Below, piece after piece: positions 10,771-21,968 of a DNA stretch of 64,000 bases. The DNA is taken from assembly GCA_963971575.1 (NCBI GenBank), contig OZ020616.1:41506250-41570249 (forward strand), given 5' to 3'. The position numbers and the translations under genes are program-made. Numbering within the stretch: position 1 is the stretch's first letter; each line of letters opens with the position of its first letter. This DNA comes from Liopterus haemorrhoidalis. Lineage: Eukaryota > Arthropoda > Insecta > Coleoptera > Dytiscidae. The notes beneath the pieces are model-generated. The model saw only the letters and a program-made list of their open reading frames with translations. It ran no database searches and was not told the DNA's origin.

Positions 10771-12794
10771 AGTAAAATTTGTTGAGGTTGACCAAGGACG
10801 TCATTATTATCCTTGGGTAAGCAGCAGGATATGTTCATCTAACCAAAATTTAATATGATACTGCAACTTGGCAACAATATAAAAATGAAATTAAACTCAA
10901 CTTAATAACAATAACGCATTTTATATGGCGTAAAAAATTTCATTAACAACTTCAACATACAAGATTTATGCAACCTACATTACAGATGTGTAAATATGGT
11001 CATCCGTATTTCTAAACTTAACTTATTTATTATAAAGATTAAACTATTTATCGTTTTATTGGGCTTGGGTCACCGGTCCGAAAAAAAAAAAAAGAAATTA
11101 AGTTGGGAACACTGAAATTTTGCCAACTGTAATGAGAAGTTACTAGTTACTAGAAGTTATCCCTATTACACGATAACAATGATGAAATTATTGATTTTAT
11201 CATAAGTTTTGTTCCATAAAATTCCAATATAGTACTCTTATAACACATATAACATCATTATATTTCCTACAGTAGTACTACTATATTTTTAACGATTGCC
11301 TTCAAATAATAAATTTTAGTTCTACAGATTTTGCCTCTACATAGTTACCACTAGATAAAAGTGAAATGTTTTTCCACTTTTTTTTTGTAATATTGTCGTA
11401 ATGCACGCAAAATAGCGCGCACTACAAATTAAAATCTGTTTTATAATTAAATACTTTAATTGAGCATATAAGTAAGAACATATTGATCCATGAAATACGT
11501 TTCTATTATTGTAAAGCGAATAATACTTAGAATTGGAGAGAAAACAAATATATAGATTATTAATATAGTTTAAGAAAAACATTAAACTGAAGGAGTTCAA
11601 AAGTGTTAGAGGCCAAGAATAAATACGCCAATAATAATTCGAAACAAATATATCGAATATTAAAGATATTTAATTAAAAAAACGCCTTAAATAATAACTG
11701 ATATTTTTAAATCTGATATATCAGTAGAATATAATTTTACCTACGATAACCTGGTCTACAAGATATGCATGGAAATTTAGAACATTTAACTCTTTAACTG
11801 ATTTATTTTTATACATCTTTGCAATGAATTTGTAATCAGTGATTTTTAAACTCTGGTCCGCGGGTAAAGGCCTTTAAGTGATTAAATTTGTTTTATATTG
11901 GAACTAGAAACTGTACAACTGCGGATTGGATGTACCTGAATGATATTAATTATAAAAAGGAAATTAGGAAATATGTAAATCCATTATATTTAAAATAACA
12001 TACATACAGCGACTTGAAAAAGAGGATAGTGAGACAACTATAGTCTCCATATAAATTATATTTAACCAGAACTGTTAAATAATGATTATTTTTGTAATCA
12101 ATTATTTGTGGAAAACCATTACTCATATAACCGCAATCAGAAATTTGATTGAAATTACCTAAATAAACAGAATACAAAATTCTTGATACGATTAGAAATA
12201 TTCAAAAAGTAATCAAATCTTTTCAAAACTATGTTAAAATTAGGAATTTTTCATATTCTCAAAATATTTAGGTCTACGGCCAACATCGCTCTTAATTTTC
12301 GCTTCCCTTGAAATAAAACATTCATAAATAATAATCAATACACTTTATTATTCTAAAAAAACATTAACTTTTTCTTACATTAATCTTCACAAAATATATA
12401 AATCTGACGAGAAAAAAAAAATAACTGTAGTTGTAGCCCTAATTATTTTATTAATTATCATACAATTTGTTGATTTTTAAAAATTGTTGATGTGGTCATT
12501 TGCCAAAAGTAGAAACTAAGTGAAATCTTTTTCTGCACCTGTTATCCTACTATTCATTTTAACAACCAGTATGAAAGTATTTCAATATTTTAAGAACTGA
12601 TATGCTCGTACCGGTTGAATATTGTCACTGCATAAATTTAAGTATTTATTACAATATATATAGTTTAACACATTGGTATGCGAATTTTTGTGACGGCATG
12701 TCATGACAATGTTTATTTAATAATTTAAAATAAAAATACGCCGTTAACCTGCCAAATTAAGGTAAGCTTAGAATTGCAATAAGTCGTTTACGAA
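10771..12794. other. 2-kb AT-rich region, nothing recognised
   Basis: Only short, low-complexity frames are present. I see no paired ends or repeats shared with the rest of the window. Confidence 0.45.
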
Positions 12795-13093
12795 AACTCT
12801 ACCGGCAGATACTGGGAACATCAACTGCGTTCGAAAACAAGTTCGGTGAACGTGTATAAGCATGTAGCTGTTTACCGACCGATAGATTTACTGGGGAAGA
12901 TTTACTATACCCCACTCAATATAACCTTATTCTAGCTAAACTATTCTAACATAACTAGTATTCTGGCTAAAGCCTAGCCTAACCTAACCTTTTTAAGGAT
13001 TATTTAAGCCTTCTGTATAGAGGCAGCACATAAGGTTATGTTCAGTGGGGTATAGTAAAGATTGGCCGATGTACCATATCCACCGGTAGAGTT
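12795..13093. mobile_element. TIR element, about 300 bp
   Basis: Outer ends AACTCTACCGG / CCGGTAGAGTT are exact inverses. An inner pair, TTTACTATACCCCACT...AACCTTA at 12901-12930 and its near-inverse at 13031-13059, adds a second stem. No ORF. Confidence 0.7.
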
Positions 13094-13099
13094 CTAAGT

Positions 13100-14290
13100 A
13101 AACGCCTAGTGATTTGGCCAAGATACACTTTAGGTATGCATATTTATATATAAAAAGAATGCTGTTTGGATAGCAGGATCACCAGACCTGTATCTTTTTC
13201 ACTAGTTTATTGCACTGTCATTTATTATTTAATTATTAAAATTAATTTAGTTAACTACAACTTTTATTATGTCTTTCCATTTGAATCCGGTCGCAGTAGC
13301 ACTACAAATATTGTAAGTCGCAGCAAGAAAACCATTTTCACTGTGCCCAGCACGTATTTTCTCGTTCTGATATTATAGTCCAGGCCTTATAGTGTTACAT
13401 CGGACAGTGTTTCTTTGTTCCTCATTTTTTATTACATTTGACCATCTTATATCAAGATTCATTGTAAGCAACGGTTTTGAAAAACTTCGCAAAAATAATC
13501 TGGAATACAGAAAAATATTTAAAAAGTTTCCCTCAGTAGTCAAAACCAACATTTTTTAATAATAAATAGTTTAAATGTCATTTATAACATTATAATAGCT
13601 ACTTACATTAATTATTTAAAATATGTACATATGTTTATTAAAGGTTAAACAATAAATGACATATGTATCAAAATTTACTAGTAGTTCTAAGTTTTAATAA
13701 TAAGGTCTAAATTAATATTATATATGAATAAAGCATATGTATTGATGTAATTTACTTTCTAATTAATGTTCTTTATTAAATTGTTTATAAAATACTTCAA
13801 AATGAATTAAATATTACATGAATAAGTTAAATTAATTTACGGATTTTAGAAATGTTATCCAATAAACACGGCTTCTACTTTTCACATATTTTTTTATTTT
13901 TTCGAAGTTGGGAACACTTCCCTTATCAGTTTTAGTACATTTGACACAGACTCGTTTTATTGACTAACACGTTGACTCCTGCGCTAATTTTCGTAACAAG
14001 GTCTCTTAGCGCTACAAGATTTTTCTTTTATCCCATTAACATGTTTCTTCAGTTATAATTTAATCCGGGGCCGGTTATAATCCGGTCAGAATCTTAATTT
14101 AAAGGGATAATTTTGGTTGGTGAATACGAAAAAATAAAATGTTTTTTCGGTATAACTCTAAAACTATTCATCATAATCACTTCAGGTTTTTCTGGTTAGA
14201 AAAAAACTTAAAATATTGAAGAAAAAGGGGAAGAAAAAATCATACTTTAATAGTAGCATACAGAAATATTTATTTACGTATAGAGGACCA
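13100..14290. other. AT-rich region, nothing recognised
   Basis: A GGGGCCGGTTATAATCCGG patch near 14067 is the only distinctive motif. Confidence 0.4.
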
Positions 14291-14295
14291 AAAGA

Positions 14296-14374
14296 GAAAG
14301 TTTACACCAGCGAATGAAATTTGGGGCCCGACGCGTATCGGACGGCATTTATTCGTTCAAAGGTGTAAACTTTC
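14296..14374. repeat. Inverted repeat, 13-bp exact arms
   Basis: GAAAGTTTACACC (14296-14308) and GGTGTAAACTTTC (14362-14374) are exact inverses, with further partial pairing of CGAATGAAAT and ATTTATTCG inside. Confidence 0.7.
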
Positions 14375-14679
14375 ATTCGGTTTGAGGTACGTACAAAGTT
14401 TTACGCACAACTGGCTCCATATGCATTACTGGAATGGTTAACTCTAAATTTACTCTAGAATGGTTACGAAAACTATAATATAAGGTTGTATTTGGCGACA
14501 ACAAAGCGTTAGTTATCATGTATTCGTTTGTCAGTAAATCAATCCAAAACACCAGATGTAGTATTAGCGGTAACTGATGAAGTTTTTTTTGGTTTGCTTC
14601 CCCGTAAAAGAGCATTGTGAAATTGAATATAACTCGGTTAAGCTTGACAGAAATAAGAAAAACCTGTGAATGTTACACA

Positions 14680-14866
14680 ATGAGTTCAAAAAGAAATTAC
14701 ATAAGTGTTGGCTATGGGCAAATAAAATAATGTCTATTGCAAGCTTTATATAACGATATAAACCTATGACAATAACAACAGTGATGAGAGTTAATTTATT
14801 CTAAAGCTTGTTGTGAACAATACTTTCATTTTCTATAGCCAACCCTTATGTAATCTTTGAACTCAT
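14680..14866. mobile_element. Foldback-type TIR element
   Basis: ATGAGTTCAAA...TTACATAAG...TTGGCTAT on the left is matched by ATAGCCAA...CTTATGTAA...TTTGAACTCAT on the right; the arms cover roughly 70 bp each. No ORF. Confidence 0.65.
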
Positions 14867-15119
14867 GGAATAAAAAAGTGTTGCTCTTATATTCTTGCGA
14901 GCAGGTATGTGACTGATAGCATTTTGTTATGTGTGGAGTTTTATAGTTCTTGTTTTTGTTTTTCAGTCTAAAATATTTTAATGTAGTTATACAATAAAGG
15001 TTGCGAAACATTTAAACTTTAGTTTCAATGCTAGTTATCATGACTGAGCTTGTTATCATTTTTACAGCCCGCTGGTCGTAAAGTTTCCGTCATAGTTATA
15101 ATAAATAGTAGATAAGCCC

Positions 15120-15335
15120 ATTCTTGAGCAAAAGCTTGCTCCATCGTCATCTATATCGGTCTGACTCTGGCTGTCCTTTACCAAAGCTTGTCAACATGGT
15201 CAATTCGTCTCGCCGTCTCCTTAGTTGGCGGCCTTGTTTCTTTTTTCCGTTCAGTGGCATCCGTTCTGTGGCTATTCTTGAACACCTGTTATCGGTGAAT
15301 CTCATAGGGTGTCCTGCCCATTTCCATTTCGATCA
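15120..15335 (-). pseudogene. LINE reverse-transcriptase C-terminal tail fragment
   Basis: The minus strand reads WAGHPMRFTDNRCSRIATER, then PLNGKKKQGRQ and LRRRRDELT, the basic linker typical of the extreme C-terminus of RT proteins in insect LINEs. One in-frame stop follows. Only the tail survives, consistent with 5' truncation. The clade cannot be fixed from so little. Confidence 0.7.
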
Positions 15336-15339
15336 TGAT

Positions 15340-15688
15340 TACTAATATGTAAACAAACAGTTGCGATCCAGTTATGCGTAAACTAATTTTACTCTCGGTA
15401 CATCTAAGAAAATTGTTTATTTTAGCGCTTTTAATTTGGACGACAAACAAATACCCATATTCACCCGCCATTATCCCGCGCATAGAGGAAGCGAACCAAA
15501 AACTCCGCGCACTGATCGCTAATAATTGAGAATATTCTGCTCTTCTGTGTTGCATAGATCACTGCGGCGCGATCCTTCAGTCTGGATCCTTCTTTAGTGT
15601 TGTTTCTTAAACATAGAGTTTAAATAAAAAATAAAATAATGTTATAAGATTGTTTAACTTATTATTTATTAATTTCACTATATGCTTA
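15340..15688. other. Spacer, nothing recognised
   Basis: No feature supported. Confidence 0.35.
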
Positions 15689-15838
15689 AATATTTGTCGC
15701 CCGGTTGCGGAGCACCCTGTGCACTCCCGGGTTACAGCGACAAATATTGGTGCATGGTTGTGCAAAATGGCGCAAGTATTCTAAAAAAGACCAAGACTTG
15801 CCCTGGGCTGTAAAGTCAATTATGATGATAATTCATTA
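15689..15838 (+). repeat. LINE 3'-end-like block with a stem
   Basis: AATATTTGTCGC and GCGACAAATATT flank a GC-rich 35-base loop near 15690-15750. Downstream, GACTTGCCCTGGGCTGTAAAG followed by ATGATGATAATT resembles the GGGCTGTAG...(TGA)n ends of insect LINEs. Assignment is by resemblance only. Confidence 0.4.
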
Positions 15839-16091
15839 GCAAATAAAGCATGCTTCATTTATCAGAAGCAATTACAAAGAAAAATAAAGTCAACATCTCA
15901 CAAAGATGTAAACATAAAAATTATGCCACTAAAAAAAGAGATCGTAATTTGTGCGAGTAGGTAAAGCTTAACATTGCGTTTAATAATTAGCCATGTAAAA
16001 GAAAATTACATTATACAAATGAAATCAGATGTTGCATATTTTATATAAATTAATTATTGTTTTTAATTTTCTTATAAAACATTGCAAAAAA
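15839..16091. other. Spacer, nothing recognised
   Basis: AT-rich, no structure seen. Confidence 0.35.
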
Positions 16092-16134
16092 TTGATGTGA
16101 AGTGTGAATTTTCACACATTTCAGGGTTTCGCGA
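16092..16134 (-). repeat. HINE-1 hairpin-end fragment
   Basis: GATGTGAAGTGTGAATTTTC plus CACACATTTCAGGGTTTCGC matches the hairpin end of copies B and E exactly in layout. No body follows. Confidence 0.75.
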
Positions 16135-16193
16135 ATATTTCAACGTCTCCCAATATTTCCACAAACATGCTCAAATATGTTGTTAATAGTAAT

Positions 16194-16274
16194 TCTTCTT
16201 CTTCTTCTTTGGGCACTACCATTCAGGTTGACTTTTGGCCTCACTCACATAAGCCCACCACCTCGATCTATTCA
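16194..16274 (-). mobile_element. 81-bp LINE 3'-end insertion with 14-bp target duplication
   Basis: The segment is bounded by TTGTTAATAGTAAT at 16180-16193 and the identical 14-mer at 16275-16288. On the minus strand it ends in (GAA)n, and its few codons resemble LINE tails. An A-rich or simple-repeat tail, 5' truncation and a variable-length target duplication are what target-primed reverse transcription leaves. Confidence 0.75.
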
Positions 16275-16457
16275 TTGTTAATAGTAATATCAATTTAAAA
16301 TATGACATTTCTAATATGTCAGTTTATGTGTCAAACAATACCAACTTTATTTTGTTTACAATAAAACCATGGATAACTATCCAAGAATAAAAAATGCATT
16401 GTAAAAGCGGACGTTGGAATAATAGACCGGGAGCTCATGACTGTTTTTGGTCTCCAA

Positions 16458-16754
16458 TTTCATACAGCATGCCTTTTGGAGGAGAGAACATTTACCCTGT
16501 GACAACAAAAAAGGGATGGTACTAAACCCCTGCACGCTTTCCGGTCATAGGGAAAATTGCATTTCCACTTAAACACAAAATTTTTGTGATTTTCTCTGAT
16601 TTAATATTGCTTGCCCTTTTGTCAAAAGAAAGTTATAACAAATTTAAAGTCTTTTAAATATATGCATGCGATTCGGAGGATCCCAAAGAGCTCAAACGGT
16701 CATGTGATCTTGTAATAAAAAAAATATGATTTTCCGCGTTTTCATACAGCATGC
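16458..16754 (+). repeat. Direct 16-bp repeat pair bracketing 265 bp
   Basis: TTTCATACAGCATGCC occurs at about 16459 and again at about 16739. The bracketed sequence is unrecognised. It could be a target duplication or a leftover of the mariner unit that follows. Confidence 0.4.
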
Positions 16755-17255
16755 CTATTGCCTATTGATTGAAGATGAATCACGCAGCGTAAGGCTTTCA
16801 TCTGCAAGAACCCATGAAAATGTCGACAAAATCCGGAATCTTGTGTGTTCAGATCGCCGGCTGATAGTTAGAATGATCGAGGAAGAGTTGAATTTGACTC
16901 ACACTACCGTTCATCAGATTTTGAACAATAAATTGGGTATGAGATAAATCTGCGCAAAAATGGTTCTCAAAAACCTTTCACAGGACCAGTAAAATCATTT
17001 CTGTGGCTCCTCAGCGTCCTTATTTGCCTGACTTGAGTCCTTTTGCCTTTTTCCTTTTCCCAAAATTGAAAAATCTCTTGAAGGGACGTCATTTTGGGAT
17101 ACTCCAAAACATTTAAACGTCCGTAAACGACCAGCTGAAAGCTATTCCAGTATCCGATTTCCAGCACTGCTATGAGGGTTGAACGAACCGTTTCCAGCGC
17201 TGTATGACGTCCGTTATTTTGAGGGAGACAATATGTGGGGGACTCTGATATGAAA
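16725..17255 (+). pseudogene. Second mariner-type transposase pseudogene, internally deleted
   Basis: Translation gives the second HTH (ENVDKIRNLVCSDRRL, MIEEELNLTHTTVHQIL, ICAKMV) and then jumps to the C-terminal part (PYLPDLSP, FFLFPKLKNLLKGRHFG, QLKAIPVSDFQHCYE, YFEGDNMW). The middle of the catalytic domain is gone, and the final catalytic Asp position in the DLSP-x-D segment has been lost. Several stops and frameshifts occur. It belongs to a different mariner lineage from the pseudogene at 1596-2597, judged by the FPKLK...LKG and YFEGD signatures. Confidence 0.8.
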
Positions 17256-17269
17256 ATTTAAAATGTCAC

Positions 17270-18092
17270 GGTTGACTGATTTATTTATTTCATTTGTACT
17301 TACTGTGTACATCCCTCACATTATGGGTTCCAAGACTTGCGAGCGGATCAAGTTTGGACCCCCCTAAGTAGTCCGCTAGCTGGTTGCTATGGTTCTTGGA
17401 AGGATTTGAAGGTTGTTCAATTAAACTCAACATTTTAACTAGCCTACTTTAATTACGATTACGGTTTAAATATTTACACTAATTACAATAGACTTACAAT
17501 TACGTCGATACAGCTAAATCCAAATAAGACACACATTCACACACACTGGACACACTTTACACCAAACACTAATTTAACCACTACATGTTTCTAAATATTG
17601 TCTCTCCACTTTTTAGCTGGTCACTATACTAACGTTCATACGGAATTACATTGTTACTTTATTTCGACTCGCCCAAACACTCTAAATGTCTCTAACCCAT
17701 GTCTCTTAAAAACCAACTCCAAAACATGGTTTTAACCATACGACGGGTCAAAATCCTCTAAACATGACTTAACATTATAAAGGTTTACAATCTACTGCCC
17801 TTAACACATGACTGCTCTAAAATACTTATATCGCCTAACTATTAAATGTCATTTCACACCACTTGATTATCTATCTTGTACTATCTTAAAATTCATAATT
17901 TATTGGTGATAACTCAGATAAATATTCCATTAGAAAATAGCCGAATCATAATATTTATATCTCAGACAGAATTTAATTATTATTTATGTGCTTATGGTTG
18001 ACGCATATTTTTAACACAATAATTTACGAATCACTTTTCATGTTAAATTGACAAAAGTGTCAAGTTGCAACAATAAACAATCTCCCGTTATC
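17270..18092. other. AT-rich region, nothing recognised
   Basis: No ORF or paired ends. A GC-richer patch at 17325-17400 has no match elsewhere in the window. Confidence 0.4.
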
Positions 18093-19020
18093 TTAAATAA
18101 TAATAATAATAATAATTTTTTTATTAGGTGCCATAATAACAAAGTTACAGAGAAGAAACAAAAAATACATATAATAATAAACATAAAATGGTGCCTAAAA
18201 GGTACAAAATCAGCTAAAAGCTGCTCTACCTCTTGTACCCAAATCAAAAAATAATTCACATTTATTAAAACAAAATTAAAGACTATGTATTAACAGATTT
18301 AACTAAATGAATACATACAAATATGCAACACATATGTACATTCCTTAACTAACGACAGATATTAGATTAGATTATTTAAAATGATTACTTAAAATGACTT
18401 AAAATGAAGCTGGAGACGTAGTTTATGACGGAAGCTGTTGACGGACAGCCACAAATTAGACGGTACTGTATTATAAATATTAGCCACTTGATATGAAAAG
18501 GATCGTTCGAACTGTTTTGTGAAATGTTTAGGCAGAGTTATTTTATCTTTTTGCCTAATGTTAACATTGTGCACGTCAGTACGAAATCGAATTTTGTGAC
18601 ATAAATAGGGCGGAACTTTTGACATGATTATTTTATGATACAAGACTGCTGCATGCAAAAAACGTCTTTGAGACATATCGAGCCACTTTGCCCTTACCAG
18701 ATATGGCGAGATATGTGTTCTTCTACTGACATTATAAATTAATCTCAGGCAGGAGTTTTGAACTTTTTGAATTTTTTTGACTGTCAGACTGTCCAAACAG
18801 GGACCGTAGAGAACATCACAGTAATTAAATTAACTCAGTATTAGCGAGTCACAGAACTGTTTTTTCAATGCAATATTTAAACAATCTTTGCTACCGTACA
18901 GTACTTTTAATTTACTGTAGGCAAATTGTAATTGTTTAGAAATATGTTGTTTGAATCGTAATTTATTATCTAAGAGAACAATGCCCTTTCTAAGAAATAG
19001 ATTATTTTGGTATCGTTTAA
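18093..19020 (-). pseudogene. LINE 3' part: RT C-terminal domain, 3'UTR and (ATT)n tail
   Basis: On the minus strand the frame runs LLDNKLRFKQHISKQL, KKQFCDSLILS, a TAA stop, FNYCDVLYGPC, then an open stretch (18389-18796) with VQNSCLRLIYNVSRRTHISP and SQRRFLHAAVLYHKI. This is the post-RT region of CR1/Jockey-type LINE proteins. A 3'UTR follows, ending in AATAAAAAAATT(ATT)n at 18097-18130. The copy is 5' truncated and has at least one nonsense change. It lies tail-to-tail against the next, plus-strand, LINE. Confidence 0.8.
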
Positions 19021-19189
19021 CAGATTAAATATTTTACTCTAATTAAATGATTATAATGAATTTATTTATGAAATTTTATTTATGAAATAATACCAAAATT
19101 ACCTCCCTTACAAATATTGAATTGTAATTCTATTTGAATAAAACAAAATTAAATACTTCAGTCCGGTTACTTAATTTACATACCTCGTA

Positions 19190-21008
19190 GCTTCGTGTTA
19201 ATACTGTTAATAATGATAGTAGTGAAAATTATAATATGGATAACAACTGTTTCGTATCCATTAACATTAAGAATATATCAAAAGATGAAATTTTGGAACA
19301 GATCTCTAATCTCGACATTAATAAAAGCTGTGGTCCAGATAAAATACCAACTATTTTTATCATTAATTGTAAAAACTCTTTAGTTATTCCATTATGCTTA
19401 CTATACAATAAATCATTGATGAACGGTACATTTCCAGACTACTGGAAACTTGCAAAGATAACACCAATTTTCAAGTCAGGTAGCAAATCCCAAATAGAAA
19501 ACTATCGACCAGTGTCTTTATTAAGCATTTTTGGTAAGATTTTTGAAGCGTGTGTAACAAAACAATTATTTTACGATGCTAAAAATTATATTATTCAAGA
19601 GCAACATGGATTTTTCAAGTCCAGATCTGTAGTAACCAATTTATTGCAATTTGTGCAGTATGTTAATATTTGCTTGGATCGCAGGCAGCAAGTTTCGGCA
19701 GTTTATACGGACTTTTCCAAAGCATTCGATAAGGTTCATCATCCTACCCTGTTTTATAAATTGGAAAAGTTCGGTATATGTGGCGATCTGCTGCGGTGGT
19801 TAAAATCATACATTAGTAACAGAACTCAGTATGTGGTTGTAAATAATTACAAATCGTCTCGGGTTTCAGTAACTTCAGGAGTGCCACAAGGTTCGCACCT
19901 TGGACCTCTTTTGTTTTCAATTTTTATTAATGATATTTATAAATGCTTTATCAATTCTAAATTTCTTTTATATGCAGACGATTTGAAAATATATAAATGC
20001 ATTACTACTATTGAGCACTGTTTGCAACTTCAAGATGATTTAGATAGGTTAAGTATCTTCTGTAACCAAAACAAATTGGTATTAAATTTCAAAAAATGTA
20101 ACTACATTACTTTCAGTAGAAATCAATCCAAAAATTTAATTCATTTTGACTTTTCACTACTGGGAAATTTGTTGAAACAGGTCTTTGATGTGAAAGATCT
20201 TGGAGTGATTCTGGACTCTAAACTTATCTTTAACAAGCATATTAACTACATTGTACAAAAAGCCCTCAGAAACTTAGGATTTATGTTTCGAGTTACTACA
20301 GAATTTACAGAACCACGCGCTTTCATCACATTATATAATGGATTAGTCAGAAGTCATCTAGAATTCGCTAGTTGTATTTGGAACCCTCAGTATGAATCAT
20401 ACATTGGATCTTTAGAAAAGATACAAAAAAAATTTATTAATCGTCTAAATTATAGAGTAAAACAAAAAAATTATTATGAATCATATGAATTTAACTTAGA
20501 TTTCTATAATATGACTAGTTTGGTTAACAGACGACTTTTGAATGATGCTGTGATCGGTTTCAAAATTGTTAATAATAACTTTGACGCACTCGAGTTGCTC
20601 AGTTATATTAATTACAATATTTATCAACATCAGGTTAGAAATCCCATCTTGTTTCATACTTCAGCTTGCCTTACCAACTCGAAAATGAATTCTCCCATGA
20701 TAAGAATTTGTAGGACACTTAATGAACATGCTGCTGATATTGACATATTTTCTTCTTCATTGTTTTCCTTCAAAAAAAAATTTCTTTACAATTTATGAAT
20801 TGTCACTGATACAGTTTCCATAATATACTATTATTGTTATTATTATTGTATATTTATATTGTTAAATTATTAATTTTGTAGACATAAGATGTGTACACTT
20901 TATATATAATTTGTGTTACACTGTAATTGGAATAACCCATTCGTGGGGATATTCTGTTGTGTATCCTATACAGTAAAATAAAAATAAATAAAAAATAAAA
21001 ATAAAAAA
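19190..21008 (+). mobile_element. 5'-truncated LINE with open RT frame and A-rich tail
   Basis: The element begins just inside the region between endonuclease and RT and ends in an (AAATA)n tail at about 20966-21008. The 3'UTR (20799-20965) contains GT-rich and AATAAA-like words. No clear target duplication was found around 19190 and 21008. Confidence 0.75.
19236..20798 (+). CDS. LINE reverse transcriptase, endonuclease missing
   Basis: The 520-codon frame from the first ATG carries the RT blocks in order: KSCGPDKIP (about residue 31), ENYRPVSLLSIFGKIFE (about 88), QHGFFKSRSVVTNL, DFSKAFDKVHH (motif A, catalytic Asp), SGVPQGSHLGPLLFSIFIND (motif B) and FLLYADDLKIY (motif C with the YADD catalytic pair), then thumb and C-terminal region. 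The frame is open further upstream to a TAG at about 19190, so the ATG is simply the first one in a truncated gene. The endonuclease and any gag-like ORF1 are absent, so it cannot retrotranspose alone. The motif spelling is that of the Jockey/CR1 superfamily; finer placement needs a tree. All catalytic residues are intact, which suggests a fairly young insertion. Confidence 0.88.
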   Translation: MDNNCFVSINIKNISKDEILEQISNLDINKSCGPDKIPTIFIINCKNSLVIPLCLLYNKSLMNGTFPDYWKLAKITPIFKSGSKSQIENYRPVSLLSIFGKIFEACVTKQLFYDAKNYIIQEQHGFFKSRSVVTNLLQFVQYVNICLDRRQQVSAVYTDFSKAFDKVHHPTLFYKLEKFGICGDLLRWLKSYISNRTQYVVVNNYKSSRVSVTSGVPQGSHLGPLLFSIFINDIYKCFINSKFLLYADDLKIYKCITTIEHCLQLQDDLDRLSIFCNQNKLVLNFKKCNYITFSRNQSKNLIHFDFSLLGNLLKQVFDVKDLGVILDSKLIFNKHINYIVQKALRNLGFMFRVTTEFTEPRAFITLYNGLVRSHLEFASCIWNPQYESYIGSLEKIQKKFINRLNYRVKQKNYYESYEFNLDFYNMTSLVNRRLLNDAVIGFKIVNNNFDALELLSYINYNIYQHQVRNPILFHTSACLTNSKMNSPMIRICRTLNEHAADIDIFSSSLFSFKKKFLYNL

Positions 21009-21574
21009 ATACGATTGACTATAGAACACGTGAAGAACGTTGCATTCCTAGACTTGGTTTTGAAATTTTTATTTCTTCCGGATTCTTGAACTTTTACTCT
21101 ATCTTTTACTATCATTAGAATAGCTGTCGTAACTTCGTGGTAAGACGGCTGACTACGGAGAATTAAAATGCTTCAACAACTTCTAAAAACACCCTGTATA
21201 TTAACAATGTATAGTTTAATACTCAAAGCAGTTTATACTGTTAGTGATTCTATAAAATGAGAGCTAGATCTCTTCCTCAGCGACTAATAATTCTCTACAA
21301 TTTAATTCGAAAGTCTCATTGATCAACTCCCTCACGTACATGCTGTAACATAACGTCTTGTGCCGGAAGGCCGGAGATAACGTATCGGGTTGATGTCCTT
21401 GCTAGAGAACATGATGGGGTGGGGGTGGGAGGTTGCGTGGACGTGTGTCTGTGCTAGCCCCTCCAGGAACCGCTCGAAGTACCGCTGAATGAGAATAACG
21501 AGTATATGCGTTCACCTCACTATCACCGCAACCAAAGACTGCGTAACTATAGACAGAACATTCTGAGAGGCGAC
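21009..21574. other. Spacer, nothing recognised
   Basis: A G-rich patch (GGGGTGGGGGTGGGAGG, about 21416-21432) is the only distinctive feature. Confidence 0.4.
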
Positions 21575-21729
21575 TAGTGTTTCTGATTTCTCGACATTTT
21601 TCATTTCTCGAGAAATCAAAAAATTAGACTTATTTTCTCGAGAAAAATAATTATTAGAATATATATCTTTTTTTAATGTGGAAATTTTTGTAGAGGATAA
21701 AAACATGTTAAAATTATAGTCATCTTTAA

Positions 21730-21933
21730 CCCTTGCCGGACCATTTATGGGTCAAATTTGACCCGAAATTTTTTTAACTATTTATTTTATGATGATAAAC
21801 TTTTTACTTGCCCGACCTTAATATATAAGGGGCAAGTATTGTAATCGCGAAAATTTTCGATGTCGAGATTTTGACGGATGACCACGTTTCATGGTCCAGG
21901 GAATCCAAAAAACCTATTTTCGAAGTGCCGTCC

Positions 21934-21968
<35 letters not shown>

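Noticed and set aside
12968..12990. CCTAACCTAACC, the insect telomere motif
   Set aside because: Only two units, inside a TIR element; no telomeric array.
21416..21432. G-quadruplex candidate GGGGTGGGGGTGGGAGG
   Set aside because: Only three clear runs of three or more G; the fourth is GG, so a stable quadruplex is doubtful.
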